DNA of 36,824 bases from Planctomycetota bacterium. GTDB lineage: Bacteria > Planctomycetota > PLA2. Numbering within the stretch: position 1 is the first letter of the stretch; the number at the start of each line of letters is the position of its first letter. Location of the stretch: assembly GCA_027297745.1 (NCBI GenBank), contig JAPUHK010000248.1, positions 1 to 36,824 on the forward strand, in the 5' to 3' direction. This document shows positions 1-7,614 of this stretch, piece after piece. The position numbers and the translations under genes were made by a program. Below the pieces are notes generated by a model. That model did no database searches and was not told the origin of the DNA. It saw nothing but the letters and a program-made list of their open reading frames with translations.

Positions 1-56
1 AACCAGCGACCCCCTGGTTGTCGACCAGGTACTCTAGCCAACTGAGCTATGGGCCC
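1..56 (-). tRNA. tRNA-Val (anticodon GAC), 3' part outside the window
   Basis: Read on the minus strand from 56 down, the sequence folds as a tRNA: acceptor strand GGGCCCA, D-stem GCTC/GAGT, anticodon stem CCTGG/CCAGG, five-base variable region, then GCTGG and TT of the T-arm before the window ends. Counting gives 56 nt, matching tRNA positions 1-56. The seven-base anticodon loop is TCGACAA, which puts GAC (valine) at 34-36. Position 33 is then C instead of the nearly universal U. The 3' T-stem strand and acceptor strand are missing. A weak -10-like TTAAAT lies at 73-68 on the same strand. Confidence 0.8.
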
Positions 57-197
57 ATGGTGACCCCATTTAAGACGGGGGGGTCGAAACATCAAGAGAT
101 GCGTGGGGTTCCACCTGAAAACCGACTTAATGGAGCAGAGCCCGTCCTTCTCGTGCTGCCACCAGGCAGCGAGGCCCCGCCGGGCAAGGAGAGCATC

Positions 198-1007
198 ATG
201 AACCGCATGTTGATCGTCCTCGTCGTCCTGCTCACGGCCAGCATGGGAGGCCTCTGGGTCTACGTGCTCGACCTGCAGGCGCAGGTCGACGCCAACCCCG
301 GCCGCGCCCAGCGCGCGGAGTCGACTCACGCAGCTGCGCCCGACACCGCGGCGCGGGAAGAGATCGAGAGTCTCAAGGCGCGCATCCGCAATCTCGAGAA
401 CGCCAAGCGGATTGCCAGCGCGCGGGACAGCATCAAGCCGGCCTCCGCGATGACGCGGACGGACGACAGCCCCTCGAGCGCTCCCGCCGACCTCGGCCTC
501 GTGCAGCGCCCGACCGGCGAGATCGACCGTGACGGGAACTACGCGTTCACGGACGGGGAGGTCGAATACGCGATGGCGCTCAACCGCGAGGTTAGCCGCC
601 GCCAGCGAGTCGCCTCCATGACGCGCAGCTACATGCGCCGGGTCGACCGCATGATCGCCAACAACGAGATCTCGCAGCTTCCGGACGAATCGCGCGCGAA
701 GGTCGAGCAGGCCATCTCCAGCTACGTCGAGAAGTCCCAGGAATACTTCACGACCGTCTTCCGCAACCCGAGCCCGGAGATCCTGGCTCTGGACCGCGAC
801 CAGCGGCGCGAGATGATCAGCACGGAGTCCGAACGCCTGAAGCAGGAGACGACGATCGAGTTGCAGACGCTCCTGAGCCAGACGGACGCGGAGGCAATCG
901 CGGGAACCTTGACCTTGCGCAACTTGCGGGGCGATAACCGGCGCAGTCTCGGCGGGCAGAACAACAACCGGCGGCGCAACCGGAACAGCGGCAAAGACGG
1001 GGGGTAG
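198..1007 (+). CDS. Membrane-anchored coiled-coil protein of unknown function
   Basis: The 269-aa product is not a family I recognise. Residues 4-24 form one hydrophobic segment (an uncleaved anchor or signal peptide). A helical stretch with coiled-coil character follows at about 50-75, then a low-complexity Ser/Ala/Pro linker, a charged helical region from about 120 to 245, and a C-terminal tail rich in Asn, Arg and Gly. It is probably an envelope protein with most of its chain outside the cytoplasm. The ATG at 198 is preferred over upstream in-frame starts because AAGGAGAG sits 6 bases before it and the hydrophobic segment then falls at the N-terminus. The 141 bp upstream hold no other gene, only a 6-bp perfect hairpin at 155-170. 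Confidence 0.7.
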   Translation: MNRMLIVLVVLLTASMGGLWVYVLDLQAQVDANPGRAQRAESTHAAAPDTAAREEIESLKARIRNLENAKRIASARDSIKPASAMTRTDDSPSSAPADLGLVQRPTGEIDRDGNYAFTDGEVEYAMALNREVSRRQRVASMTRSYMRRVDRMIANNEISQLPDESRAKVEQAISSYVEKSQEYFTTVFRNPSPEILALDRDQRREMISTESERLKQETTIELQTLLSQTDAEAIAGTLTLRNLRGDNRRSLGGQNNNRRRNRNSGKDGG

Positions 1008-1009
1008 GC

Positions 1010-1034
1010 CCCGGCTAGTCCGCTCCCAGCCGGG
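1010..1034 (+). terminator. Terminator-like hairpin without a T-tract
   Basis: CCCGGCT (1010-1016) pairs perfectly with AGCCGGG (1028-1034) across an 11-base loop, starting 2 bases after the stop codon of the coiled-coil protein. No run of T follows, so it may only protect an mRNA end. A -10-like TAGACT (1039-1044) follows and could start transcription of the next gene. Confidence 0.3.
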
Positions 1035-1079
1035 CTGATAGACTCCCGGGCCTCACACTGAAGATCCGGGAGGGCAGTC

Positions 1080-2201
1080 GTGCTGGTCGGCGTTCCGCGC
1101 GAAATCAAGGACAACGAAAACCGCGTGGCGATGGTCCCCGGCGGGGTCGCTGCGCTGGTCGGCCGCGGGCATGGCGTGCTCGTGGAGAAGACTGCGGGCC
1201 TCGGCAGCGGCTTCAGCGACGCGGCCTATGCAGCGGCCGGCGCCGAGCTGATCGACGGTCCGGACGACGTCTTCGGCCGGGCGGACATGATCGTGAAGGT
1301 CAAGGAACCGCTGCCCGGCGAGTACGCCCGCATCCGCGAGGGCCAGATCGTCTTCACCTATTTCCACTTCGCGGCGTCCGAAGAGCTGACGCGCGGCATG
1401 ATGGAGACCGGGTCGATCTCCGTCGCCTACGAGACGATCGAGGACGAGGCGGGCAGCCTGCCGCTGCTGACGCCCATGAGCGAGGTGGCGGGGCGCATGG
1501 CGGTCCAGGTCGGCGCCTACTACCTGCAGAAGCCCGAGGGCGGCCGGGGCGTCCTGCTGGGCGGCGTTCCGGGCGTGGCCGCCTCGGAGGTGGTCATCAT
1601 CGGAGGCGGCGTGGTCGGGACCCAGGCGGCCTGGATGGCCGCCGGCCTCGGCGCGCGGGTCATCATCCTCGACGTAGATCTCGCGCGCCTGCGCTACCTG
1701 GCGGACGTGATGCCCGCCAACGTGACCACGCTGTACTCGAACCCGGAGTCGATTCACGGGGCCTGCCGCCGCGCCGACCTGCTCGTGGGGGCGGTTCTGA
1801 TCGAGGGCGCGAAAGCTCCGGTCCTCGTCCCGCGTTCCTACCTGAAGGACATGAAGGACGGGTCGGTGATCGTCGACGTCGCCGTCGACCAGGGCGGTTG
1901 CGTCGAGACCACGAAGCCCACGACGCACAGCGATCCGACGTACGTCGTTGACGGCGTGTTGCACTACTGCGTGGCCAACATGCCCGGCGCGGTGCCGCGC
2001 ACCTCCACCTACGCCCTGACGAACGCCACCATCCCGTACGCGATCCGCCTGGCCGACAGCGGTGTCGACATCGGCATCGTGGAGGACCCGGGCTTCGCCC
2101 GCGGCGTCAACGTAATGCGCGGACGAGTGACCCATCCGGGTGTGGCCCAGGCCTTCGACCTGGAGTGCGCCTCCCTGGCGAAGCTCCTCGGGGCCGGATG
2201 A
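1080..2201 (+). CDS. ald: Alanine dehydrogenase
   Basis: This enzyme catalyses NAD-dependent oxidative deamination of L-alanine to pyruvate and ammonia, and the reverse reaction. The 373-aa length is normal for the family. The N-terminus has the typical [12 protein letters not shown] block. Lys75 (in VKVKEP) and His96 (in YFHFA) fall at the canonical pyruvate-binding and catalytic positions. A Rossmann NAD site ([10 protein letters not shown]) lies at about residues 170-180. The start is GTG, 8 bases after GGGAGGGCAG. Its stop overlaps the start of the MATE transporter by 4 bases (ATGA), so the two are probably cotranscribed, although no functional link is obvious. Confidence 0.95.
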   Translation: MLVGVPREIKDNENRVAMVPGGVAALVGRGHGVLVEKTAGLGSGFSDAAYAAAGAELIDGPDDVFGRADMIVKVKEPLPGEYARIREGQIVFTYFHFAASEELTRGMMETGSISVAYETIEDEAGSLPLLTPMSEVAGRMAVQVGAYYLQKPEGGRGVLLGGVPGVAASEVVIIGGGVVGTQAAWMAAGLGARVIILDVDLARLRYLADVMPANVTTLYSNPESIHGACRRADLLVGAVLIEGAKAPVLVPRSYLKDMKDGSVIVDVAVDQGGCVETTKPTTHSDPTYVVDGVLHYCVANMPGAVPRTSTYALTNATIPYAIRLADSGVDIGIVEDPGFARGVNVMRGRVTHPGVAQAFDLECASLAKLLGAG

Positions 2202-3589
2202 GCCGCGACCGCCCGGCCGGCGACCTCACCCAAGGCCCCCTGCTGCTCCGGCTGGTGACCTTCGGCGTCCCCCTCGTGCTGGGGATGTTCTTCCATAGCC
2301 TCTTCAATCTGGTCGACCTGATCATCGTCGGCAAGTTGGGGCCCTGGGCGCTGGCGGCGGTGAACCAGGCCAGCATCCCGAACTTCATCCCGATGCTCTT
2401 GAGCAACGGCGTGAGCACCGCGTCGATCGCGGTCATCTCGCGCAACTTCGGGATGCGCAACTACAAGCGCGCCAATGCCAACACCCTGCAGGGTTTCCTG
2501 TTGCTCGCAGGCATGGCCGTCGCGCTGGGTTGGCCGAGCTACGTCTACGCGCTCGAGCTGAACCAGCTGGTCGGCTCGACCGGGCAGGCGCTGCTTCCGG
2601 CGACGGAGTACCTCGAGATCAGCTCCGCCGGACTGTTCACCATGTTCGCCCTGATGCAGGTGACGGCCGTGCTGCGCGCCGGCGGCAATGCGCGCTGGCC
2701 CATGTTCTTGCTCGTCGGCGCGAACGTGCTCAACGTCGGGCTGACGATCGCGCTCGTCTTCGGCTGGTGGATCTTCCCCGAGATGGGCGTAGCCGGCGCT
2801 GCCTGGGGAACGGTCATCGCCCGCGGCCTGTTCGCGCTGCTGGGGCTGTACGTCATCACGCGGCGTGGGTCGCCGGTGCGGCTGGACCTGCGGCGCATCC
2901 GCATCCGCCCGCGCATGATGAGCCAACTGGTGCGGCTCGGCATCCCCTCCTCGATGCAGTTCGTGGTGCGCGTCGTGGTCTGGGGGGCGATCCTGCGCTT
3001 CGTCAACGTGTTCGGGGAGGCCGAGGAGGTGCACGCGGCCCTGGCCGTCGGCCTGCGTCTGGACATGCTGGCGCTCTTCACAGGGGCCGGCTGGGGCGCC
3101 GCGGGTGCCGCCATGGTGGGGCAATGCCTCGGAGCCGGCATGCCTGAACGGGCGCGCAGGGCGGGGCTGTACGCCACCGTGCTCGGCCTCATCACGATGG
3201 TCGGCATCGGCATCCTGTTCTGGGTCTTCGCCCGCTGGCTCATGGTGGTCTTCGGTGAAGACCCAAGTGTGAAGCCGGAGTTCGCGAGCGCCGTTGCGTT
3301 TGGCGTGGAGTACCTGCGCATCGCGGTCTTCGCCTATCCCTTCGTCGCCATCGGGATCACGCTGGCGCAGTGCCTGAACGGAGCCGGGAGCACGAAGACG
3401 CCGCTGGCGCTGGACACATTCGGGTACCTGATGGTCCAGATTCCTGCGGTGGCCTACATCGCGAGCCGTCACGCCGAGTGGCCCCGGACCTACCTCTGGT
3501 GGAGCATCGTGGCCACGGCCGCGCTCGTCGCCGTCTTCTACGTCTTGGTGTGGCACAGGGGCCACTGGATGAAAAAGAAGCTCAGGTGA
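2198..3589 (+). CDS. MATE family multidrug/organic cation efflux transporter
   Basis: This is a 463-aa inner-membrane antiporter of the MatE/NorM/DinF type, which exports cationic compounds using a Na+ or H+ gradient. Twelve hydrophobic segments can be counted in two similar halves. The N-terminal half has the family's [12 protein letters not shown] motif in helix 1, followed by a [12 protein letters not shown] stretch. The C-terminal half has IPSSMQF and a small-residue-rich [16 protein letters not shown] region. The protein ends in a basic KKKLR tail. The start is the ATG at 2198, overlapping the ald stop; an in-frame upstream ATG inside ald would only add residues encoded by another gene. 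The substrate cannot be predicted. Confidence 0.92.
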   Translation: MSRDRPAGDLTQGPLLLRLVTFGVPLVLGMFFHSLFNLVDLIIVGKLGPWALAAVNQASIPNFIPMLLSNGVSTASIAVISRNFGMRNYKRANANTLQGFLLLAGMAVALGWPSYVYALELNQLVGSTGQALLPATEYLEISSAGLFTMFALMQVTAVLRAGGNARWPMFLLVGANVLNVGLTIALVFGWWIFPEMGVAGAAWGTVIARGLFALLGLYVITRRGSPVRLDLRRIRIRPRMMSQLVRLGIPSSMQFVVRVVVWGAILRFVNVFGEAEEVHAALAVGLRLDMLALFTGAGWGAAGAAMVGQCLGAGMPERARRAGLYATVLGLITMVGIGILFWVFARWLMVVFGEDPSVKPEFASAVAFGVEYLRIAVFAYPFVAIGITLAQCLNGAGSTKTPLALDTFGYLMVQIPAVAYIASRHAEWPRTYLWWSIVATAALVAVFYVLVWHRGHWMKKKLR

Positions 3590-3716
3590 TCCGTCTCTCG
3601 AAAACCCAAACCCCGTCCGCCTCCGCCAAAGCTCCCGCCCGCGCCTGGCGGCTAGCGCTGGACGAGACGGCGCGATACCCGCTCATGCAAGGGTGCAGTC
3701 GGCGAGCGAAGGCGGG

Positions 3717-3722
3717 TATGAT
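3717..3722 (+). promoter_or_regulatory. -10-like TATGAT placed for a leaderless transcript
   Basis: TATGAT ends 9 bases before the GTG start of the first WYL regulator and no Shine-Dalgarno sequence lies between. If active, transcription would begin at or within a base or two of the start codon. The other 110 bp of the gap contain a GTCCGCCTCCGCCAAAGC stretch related to the 18-bp repeats at 7489-7524. Confidence 0.4.
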
Positions 3723-3731
3723 CCTGCCCTC

Positions 3732-4763
3732 GTGAGCGATTCCGTCCCCAAGTTCGAGCGGCTCATGAACCTCGTGGCCTTCCTGTTGGCCTCGTCCGAG
3801 CCGATTCCCTTCAGCGAGATCCGGAAGGGTGTCATCGGCTACAACGACAGGGCCCGCGAGGACGCCGTCGAAAAGCGCTTCGACCGGGACAAGAAGGAGC
3901 TGCGCGAGATGGGGATTCCCGTCGAGTACGTGGCGGGGGACGAGCACGGCCGCGAGGGCTACTTCATCCCCCTGCAGGAGTACTTTCACCGCGAGCTGGA
4001 CCTCCTGGCGGAGGAGGCGGCGCTGCTGGCCATCCTCGGCAACGCCGCGCGCGGATCCAACGACGCGATCAGCTTCAACCTGCGCTCTGCGCACCTCAAG
4101 CTCGCCATCGACGCGCCGATTTCGGACTCCATGCGCGAGCAGGTGCCGGGCCGCATGCTGTTCAGCTTCAGCCGCGGCCGGCGCGACCGCGCCACCCTGG
4201 ACAACCTCGACCGGCTCGGCCAGGCCATCGTGTCGCGGCGCACCGTAGTCTTCAAGTACCGCAAGCCGCAGGCGCGTAAGACCGAAGAGCGGCGCCTGCA
4301 CCCTTACGGGCTCGGCTACCGCGAGGGCGAGTGGTACCTCGTCGGCAGCGATCTGGATCGCGACGACATTCGGCAGTTCAAGGTGCTGCGCATCCAGGGC
4401 ACCGTGCGCGTCAGCCGCGAGAGGCGCCCGGAGTTCCAGGTGCCGACAGGCTTCAAAATCGAACACTACATCGAGCGCGCGCCGTGGGAGTTCGCAGGCG
4501 GCAAGGAGGAGTGGGCGCAGATCCTCTTCGGCTCCGACGTGGCCTGGATGGTGGAGGAGGCCAAGCGGCCCGGACAGAAGTTCGAGCGCCGCCCGGACGG
4601 TTCCGGCGTGCTATCGCTGAAAGTGCGGCGTTCGCCGGAGACGCACCAGCGCCTGCTGAGCTTCTTGTCCTCCTACAGCGCCGACTGCGCCATCCTCAAG
4701 CCGGCCTGGTTGCGCAAGCAGGCGCATGGCCACCTGCAGGAGTTGAAGGAGCGCTACGTCTGA
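3732..4763 (+). CDS. WYL-domain transcriptional regulator (first of a PafB/PafC-like pair)
   Basis: The 343-aa protein has the WYL regulator layout. Residues 1-75 form an HTH-type region with a phase-specific RFDRDKKELREMGIPVE block, typical of DeoR-like N-termini. A helical linker follows. The WYL domain begins at about residue 160 with the marks LHPYG and GEWYLVGSD, and a C-terminal WCX-like extension ends the chain. WYL domains are thought to bind nucleic acid or nucleotide ligands; in actinobacteria the PafB/PafC pair controls a RecA-independent DNA-damage response. GTG at 3732 is chosen because the -10-like TATGAT is just upstream; an ATG at 3693 would overlap that element. The stop overlaps the next regulator's start by one base. 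Confidence 0.85.
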   Translation: MSDSVPKFERLMNLVAFLLASSEPIPFSEIRKGVIGYNDRAREDAVEKRFDRDKKELREMGIPVEYVAGDEHGREGYFIPLQEYFHRELDLLAEEAALLAILGNAARGSNDAISFNLRSAHLKLAIDAPISDSMREQVPGRMLFSFSRGRRDRATLDNLDRLGQAIVSRRTVVFKYRKPQARKTEERRLHPYGLGYREGEWYLVGSDLDRDDIRQFKVLRIQGTVRVSRERRPEFQVPTGFKIEHYIERAPWEFAGGKEEWAQILFGSDVAWMVEEAKRPGQKFERRPDGSGVLSLKVRRSPETHQRLLSFLSSYSADCAILKPAWLRKQAHGHLQELKERYV

Positions 4764-5746
4764 TGGCGCTGCCGCTGGCGAAGTTGCGTCTCTACTTGTC
4801 GCTGATCCCGCTGTTGCGGCGGCGCCCGGGCATCTCGTTCCGTGAGGTCGGCGAGCACCTCGGCATCTCGGCCCAGGCCGCGCAACGCGAGATCCCCGAA
4901 GCGCTGATGCTGTGCGGCGTGCCTCCGTACCTGCCGCACGACTACATCGCCTGCTTCACAGAAGGGGACAAGATCACCCTGCGCTTCGCGGACCAGTTCA
5001 AGCGGCCGGCGCGCTTGACGCTGCAAGAGGCGGCCGCGGTGCTGTTCGCGCTGCGTGCGCTCTCCCCTGCGCGGGGCAGCCCCCTGGCGACGCCCGTGGC
5101 GGGTCTCATGCGCAAGATCGAGCGCGCGCTCGGGTCCGGCGAAGTCAAGCAGCTGGCGCGCAGGATCGGGACCCGGCGCCGCGCCCCCGGCGCGTTCGGC
5201 AAGCGCATCGCGCTCTTGGAACAGGCGGTGGGCGAGCAGCGCGAAGTGGAGTTCGAGTACTACACGCAGCGCCGGCGCGCGGTCAAGACACGCCGCGTGC
5301 GCCCCTACGCGTTGATCGACAGGTCCGGGCAGTACTACCTGATCGGGCGCGACGACTTTCGCAAGAAAGAGCTGCATTTCCGCATCGACCGCATGCGGAG
5401 CATCCAGCTGACGGATGCGACCTTCGAGCGGCCGGCTTCCTTCCAGGCCCAGCGCTACCGGCGCTCGGAGATGTACCGGCCCGGCCCGAAGGACACGGCC
5501 GTGCGCGTGCGCTTCGCGCCGGAAGCGGTGCGATTCGTGCGCGAGGCGAGCCCCCCCGAGGAGTTGAAGGAGCGCAAGGACGGCAGTCTCGAGCGCACGC
5601 TGCGCACAGACAGCTTGCGCTGGGTCGTGGACTCGATGCTGCAGTACGGCCACAACGCCGAGATCGTGGGGCCGGCCGCCGCGCGTGCCGAGATGCGCTC
5701 GTTGCTCGAGGCCTGGCTCGACTTCTACAAGCGCAACCCGAAATAG
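4763..5746 (+). CDS. WYL-domain transcriptional regulator (second of a PafB/PafC-like pair)
   Basis: The 327-aa product has an N-terminal HTH-like region (residues 1-50, ISFREVGEHLGISAQAAQRE), a middle helical section, and a WYL domain with RPYALI and GQYYLIGRD at about residues 178-200, plus a C-terminal WCX-like part. The first two letters of the WYL motif are YY here. It is a paralogue of the preceding gene and starts on its last stop base, the same arrangement as pafB-pafC, where the two proteins act together. This suggests the two proteins form a heterodimer or a fused-type complex. The target genes are unknown. The stop is followed at 5791 by a repeat-bounded GxxExxY unit. Confidence 0.85.
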   Translation: MALPLAKLRLYLSLIPLLRRRPGISFREVGEHLGISAQAAQREIPEALMLCGVPPYLPHDYIACFTEGDKITLRFADQFKRPARLTLQEAAAVLFALRALSPARGSPLATPVAGLMRKIERALGSGEVKQLARRIGTRRRAPGAFGKRIALLEQAVGEQREVEFEYYTQRRRAVKTRRVRPYALIDRSGQYYLIGRDDFRKKELHFRIDRMRSIQLTDATFERPASFQAQRYRRSEMYRPGPKDTAVRVRFAPEAVRFVREASPPEELKERKDGSLERTLRTDSLRWVVDSMLQYGHNAEIVGPAAARAEMRSLLEAWLDFYKRNPK

Positions 5747-5790
5747 CGCCCGGACGGGGAACGCCCCCGAGTAGTCCGGCTGTCTCGGGT

Positions 5791-5830
5791 AGACACGGGG
5801 ACACGGAGTCACAGGGACACGGAGTGGGAA
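5791..5830 (+). repeat. Purine-rich repeat, left inverted copy of the GxxExxY unit
   Basis: The stretch is made of variants of GACACGGAG (three successive GACACGG, CACGGAG and CACAGGGA blocks). Its inverted counterpart lies at 6223-6254. Together they bracket the GxxExxY gene in the gap between two convergent genes. Repeats of this CACGGAG/GACGCAGAG flavour are, to my knowledge, common in environmental bacterial genomes. Confidence 0.65.
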
Positions 5831-5858
5831 GTAGAAGAATCGGACCGAGCGTGCGCCG

Positions 5859-6203
5859 TCAAAGGACCCTGCTGCCGATTCCCTCCCTCAGGGATGGGAC
5901 GTTGAAGTTGAGGAGCAGTCCCACGGACTTCTCGCTCTGCTTCATGTAGCTCAGAAGCTGCGCGTGGTGAACCGGTAGCAACCTCTCGACGGCCTTCACC
6001 TCAACCACGAGGCGGTCTTCGATCACTAGATCCGCGCGGTACTGGCTCTGCAGCCGCACGCACTTGTAGGTTGCCTCTAGCGCGACTTGGCGCTGAAAGC
6101 CGATGCCGAGAAGCCGCAATTCCTCGGCGAGACTCTCCTCGTAGGCGCCTTCCAGCAGCCGGGGACCGAGAATCCGGTGGACCTCTATGGCGGCGGCGAT
6201 CAC
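5859..6203 (-). CDS. GxxExxY protein (PD-(D/E)XK nuclease-like family)
   Basis: The product is at least 114 aa and matches the GxxExxY family (PDDEXK_3-type fold, function unknown). It shows IEVHRILGPRLLEGAYEESL at the N-terminus, YRADLVIEDRLVVEVKA (the nuclease-like D..ExK core) in the middle and LLLNFNVPSLREGI at the end. The only usual start is GTG at 6203, yet nine codons upstream in frame (reading HEERALTGQ) also resemble the family N-terminus, and no ATG, GTG or TTG precedes them before the inverted repeat. The true start is therefore uncertain, or the N-terminus has been lost by mutation. In other members the second Gly of the LGPG motif is usually present; here it is Arg. The gene lies alone between inverted repeats, opposite to the WYL pair. 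Confidence 0.85.
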   Translation of the reverse strand: MIAAAIEVHRILGPRLLEGAYEESLAEELRLLGIGFQRQVALEATYKCVRLQSQYRADLVIEDRLVVEVKAVERLLPVHHAQLLSYMKQSEKSVGLLLNFNVPSLREGIGSRVL

Positions 6204-6222
6204 TTGCCCCGTCAGGGCCCTC

Positions 6223-6254
6223 TCTTCGTGGCTCCGTGCCTCCGTGTTTCCCTT
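6223..6254 (-). repeat. Purine-rich repeat, right inverted copy of the GxxExxY unit
   Basis: Read on the minus strand this contains AAACACGGAGGCACGGAG, the inverted counterpart of the repeat at 5791-5830. It ends 27 bp from the stop codon of the aminotransferase. Its last bases run into the in-frame upstream extension of the GxxExxY gene, so the repeat may encode that protein's first residues. Confidence 0.65.
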
Positions 6255-6281
6255 ACACGTCGGAACCGGTGTCGGAGAGCG

Positions 6282-7475
6282 TCAGGCGAGGAGCTTCGAG
6301 GCGTTCGCTTTGATGCGCGCGCAGGCCGTCTGCGTCTCCTCGATCGTCGGCACGAGCGAGAAGCGCACGTAGCTGTGCCCCGGGTTGCCGCCGTCGGGGG
6401 CGGGGTCGGAGATCCAGGCGCCGGGTGTCCCTACGACGGCGACCCCGGGCTCGACCAGCCGCTGCGCGAACGTGAGGCCGTCCATGCCTTCCGGCACGCG
6501 CTGCCAGAAGTGGATCGTGGCGGCCGGCCTGCAGTCGGGCAGGCCGATGCCGACGAAAGTGTCCGCCAGGAGGTCGCGTTTGATGCGGTACTCCTTGACC
6601 ATCGCCTTCACGTGCGCGTCGTCCTGCAGCGCTGCGATGGCGGCATCCTGAATGAACCACGGCGTCCCGGAGTCGATGTTCGTCTTCACCTCGCGGAAGG
6701 CCAGCACGGCGTCAGTGTCGCCCGCCGTCCAGCCGATGCGCCAGCCTGTCATCGCGCTCCGCTTGCTCATCGACTGGAAGGAGAGCGCGCCCTCGATCCC
6801 GGCTTGCAGGATCGAGGGGTGCGGCTCGTCCTGGAAGGAGATCTCGCTGTAGGCCTCGTCGTTGACCACCAGGATGCCACGCTCGCGGCCCCACTCCAGC
6901 GTCCGCTTGAAGAAGTCCAACGTCGCGACCGCTCCCGTGGGGGAGTTGGGGTAGTTGAGCCACAGGATTTTCGCCTTGCGCGCCACGGCCTCTGGAACGG
7001 CATCGAGGTCCGGCAGGAAGTCGTTTTCCGCCAGCAACGGCAGGAAGTAACAGCTTCCGCCCGCAAACTGCGTCCCGCGTACGTACGGCGGGTAGGCCGG
7101 CGTCGGGCACAGCACGACGTCGCCGGGATTCACGTAGGCCAACGGGAAGTTGAAGATCCCCTCTTTCGAGCCGATCGTCGAAGTGATCTGCGTTTCCGGA
7201 TCCAGTTCCACGCCGAAGCGGCGTTTCACCCAGGCCGCTACAGCCTCGCGGTACGGCTGCGATCCCTTGTAGGGCGGGTAGCCTGACGTCGCGTGCCGGT
7301 CCAGCGCCGTCTTGCACTCTTCACGTACGATCTCGGGAGTGGGTGTGCGCGGGTCGCCGACGCCGAAGTCCACGGGCTCGATGCCGCGCGCTCTCAGCTC
7401 GGCCACCTTCTCGTTGATCACGGCGAAGGGATAGGACTCCAGCGCTTGGAGGCGGTTCGACCTGGGGAGCCGCAT
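6282..7475 (-). CDS. PLP-dependent class I/II aminotransferase, DapL/DapC-like
   Basis: The 397-aa enzyme has fold-type I aminotransferase hallmarks: FGVGDPRTPTPE near residue 38, a YPPYKGS substrate-loop block, LNYPNSPTGA with the conserved Asn, DEAYSE, and the PLP lysine in SMSKRSAMTGWRIGW. The MTGWR signature and overall length resemble LL-diaminopimelate aminotransferases and succinyl-DAP aminotransferases, which make meso-DAP precursors for lysine and peptidoglycan. A substrate on another branch, such as another keto acid, cannot be excluded. asd, an upstream enzyme of the same pathway, is elsewhere in this window. ATG at 7475 has a -10-like TATCAT 7 bases upstream and no Shine-Dalgarno site. 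Confidence 0.88.
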   Translation of the reverse strand: MRLPRSNRLQALESYPFAVINEKVAELRARGIEPVDFGVGDPRTPTPEIVREECKTALDRHATSGYPPYKGSQPYREAVAAWVKRRFGVELDPETQITSTIGSKEGIFNFPLAYVNPGDVVLCPTPAYPPYVRGTQFAGGSCYFLPLLAENDFLPDLDAVPEAVARKAKILWLNYPNSPTGAVATLDFFKRTLEWGRERGILVVNDEAYSEISFQDEPHPSILQAGIEGALSFQSMSKRSAMTGWRIGWTAGDTDAVLAFREVKTNIDSGTPWFIQDAAIAALQDDAHVKAMVKEYRIKRDLLADTFVGIGLPDCRPAATIHFWQRVPEGMDGLTFAQRLVEPGVAVVGTPGAWISDPAPDGGNPGHSYVRFSLVPTIEETQTACARIKANASKLLA

Positions 7476-7482
7476 GGCAGGG

Positions 7483-7488
7483 ATGATA
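7483..7488 (-). promoter_or_regulatory. -10-like TATCAT for the aminotransferase, leaderless spacing
   Basis: On the minus strand TATCAT is followed by 7 bases and then the ATG of the aminotransferase. No ribosome binding site fits between them. The first of two tandem 18-bp repeats abuts it directly upstream. Confidence 0.4.
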
Positions 7489-7524
7489 TCCGCCTACGCC
7501 AAGGCTTCCGCCTACGCCAGCGCT
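7489..7524 (+). repeat. Two tandem 18-bp repeats between divergent genes
   Basis: TCCGCCTACGCCAAGGCT (7489-7506) is followed directly by TCCGCCTACGCCAGCGCT (7507-7524), with two differences, and then TCGGCGGGACAAG. The TCCGCC and GGCGGGA ends are complementary, so the region can fold. A related stretch occurs at about 3611-3632. This is either a dispersed repeat or an operator for the divergent pair. Confidence 0.55.
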
Positions 7525-7601
7525 TCGGCGGGACAAGACGTTGAGACGAGTCCGCCGGTAGCGCGGAGGCTCGAGACGTCCGCGTCCATGCCTCCCGGGC
7601 C

Positions 7602-7607
7602 TAGAAT
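7602..7607 (+). promoter_or_regulatory. -10-like TAGAAT for the TPR metalloprotease gene, leaderless spacing
   Basis: TAGAAT ends 7 bases before the preferred ATG at 7615, which begins a clear signal peptide. No Shine-Dalgarno sequence is present. The arrangement mirrors the divergent aminotransferase promoter. Confidence 0.4.
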
Positions 7608-7614
7608 GGGTCGC

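Noticed and set aside
18-197. N-terminal extension of the coiled-coil protein across the tRNA gene
   Set aside because: The extension reads through the antisense of a tRNA gene and would hide the hydrophobic N-terminus; the ATG at 198 has a good ribosome site.
2009-3565. Minus-strand open frame of 518 codons over the MATE gene
   Set aside because: Very rich in Arg, Asp, Gln and His with no motif; it is a shadow of the MATE transporter.
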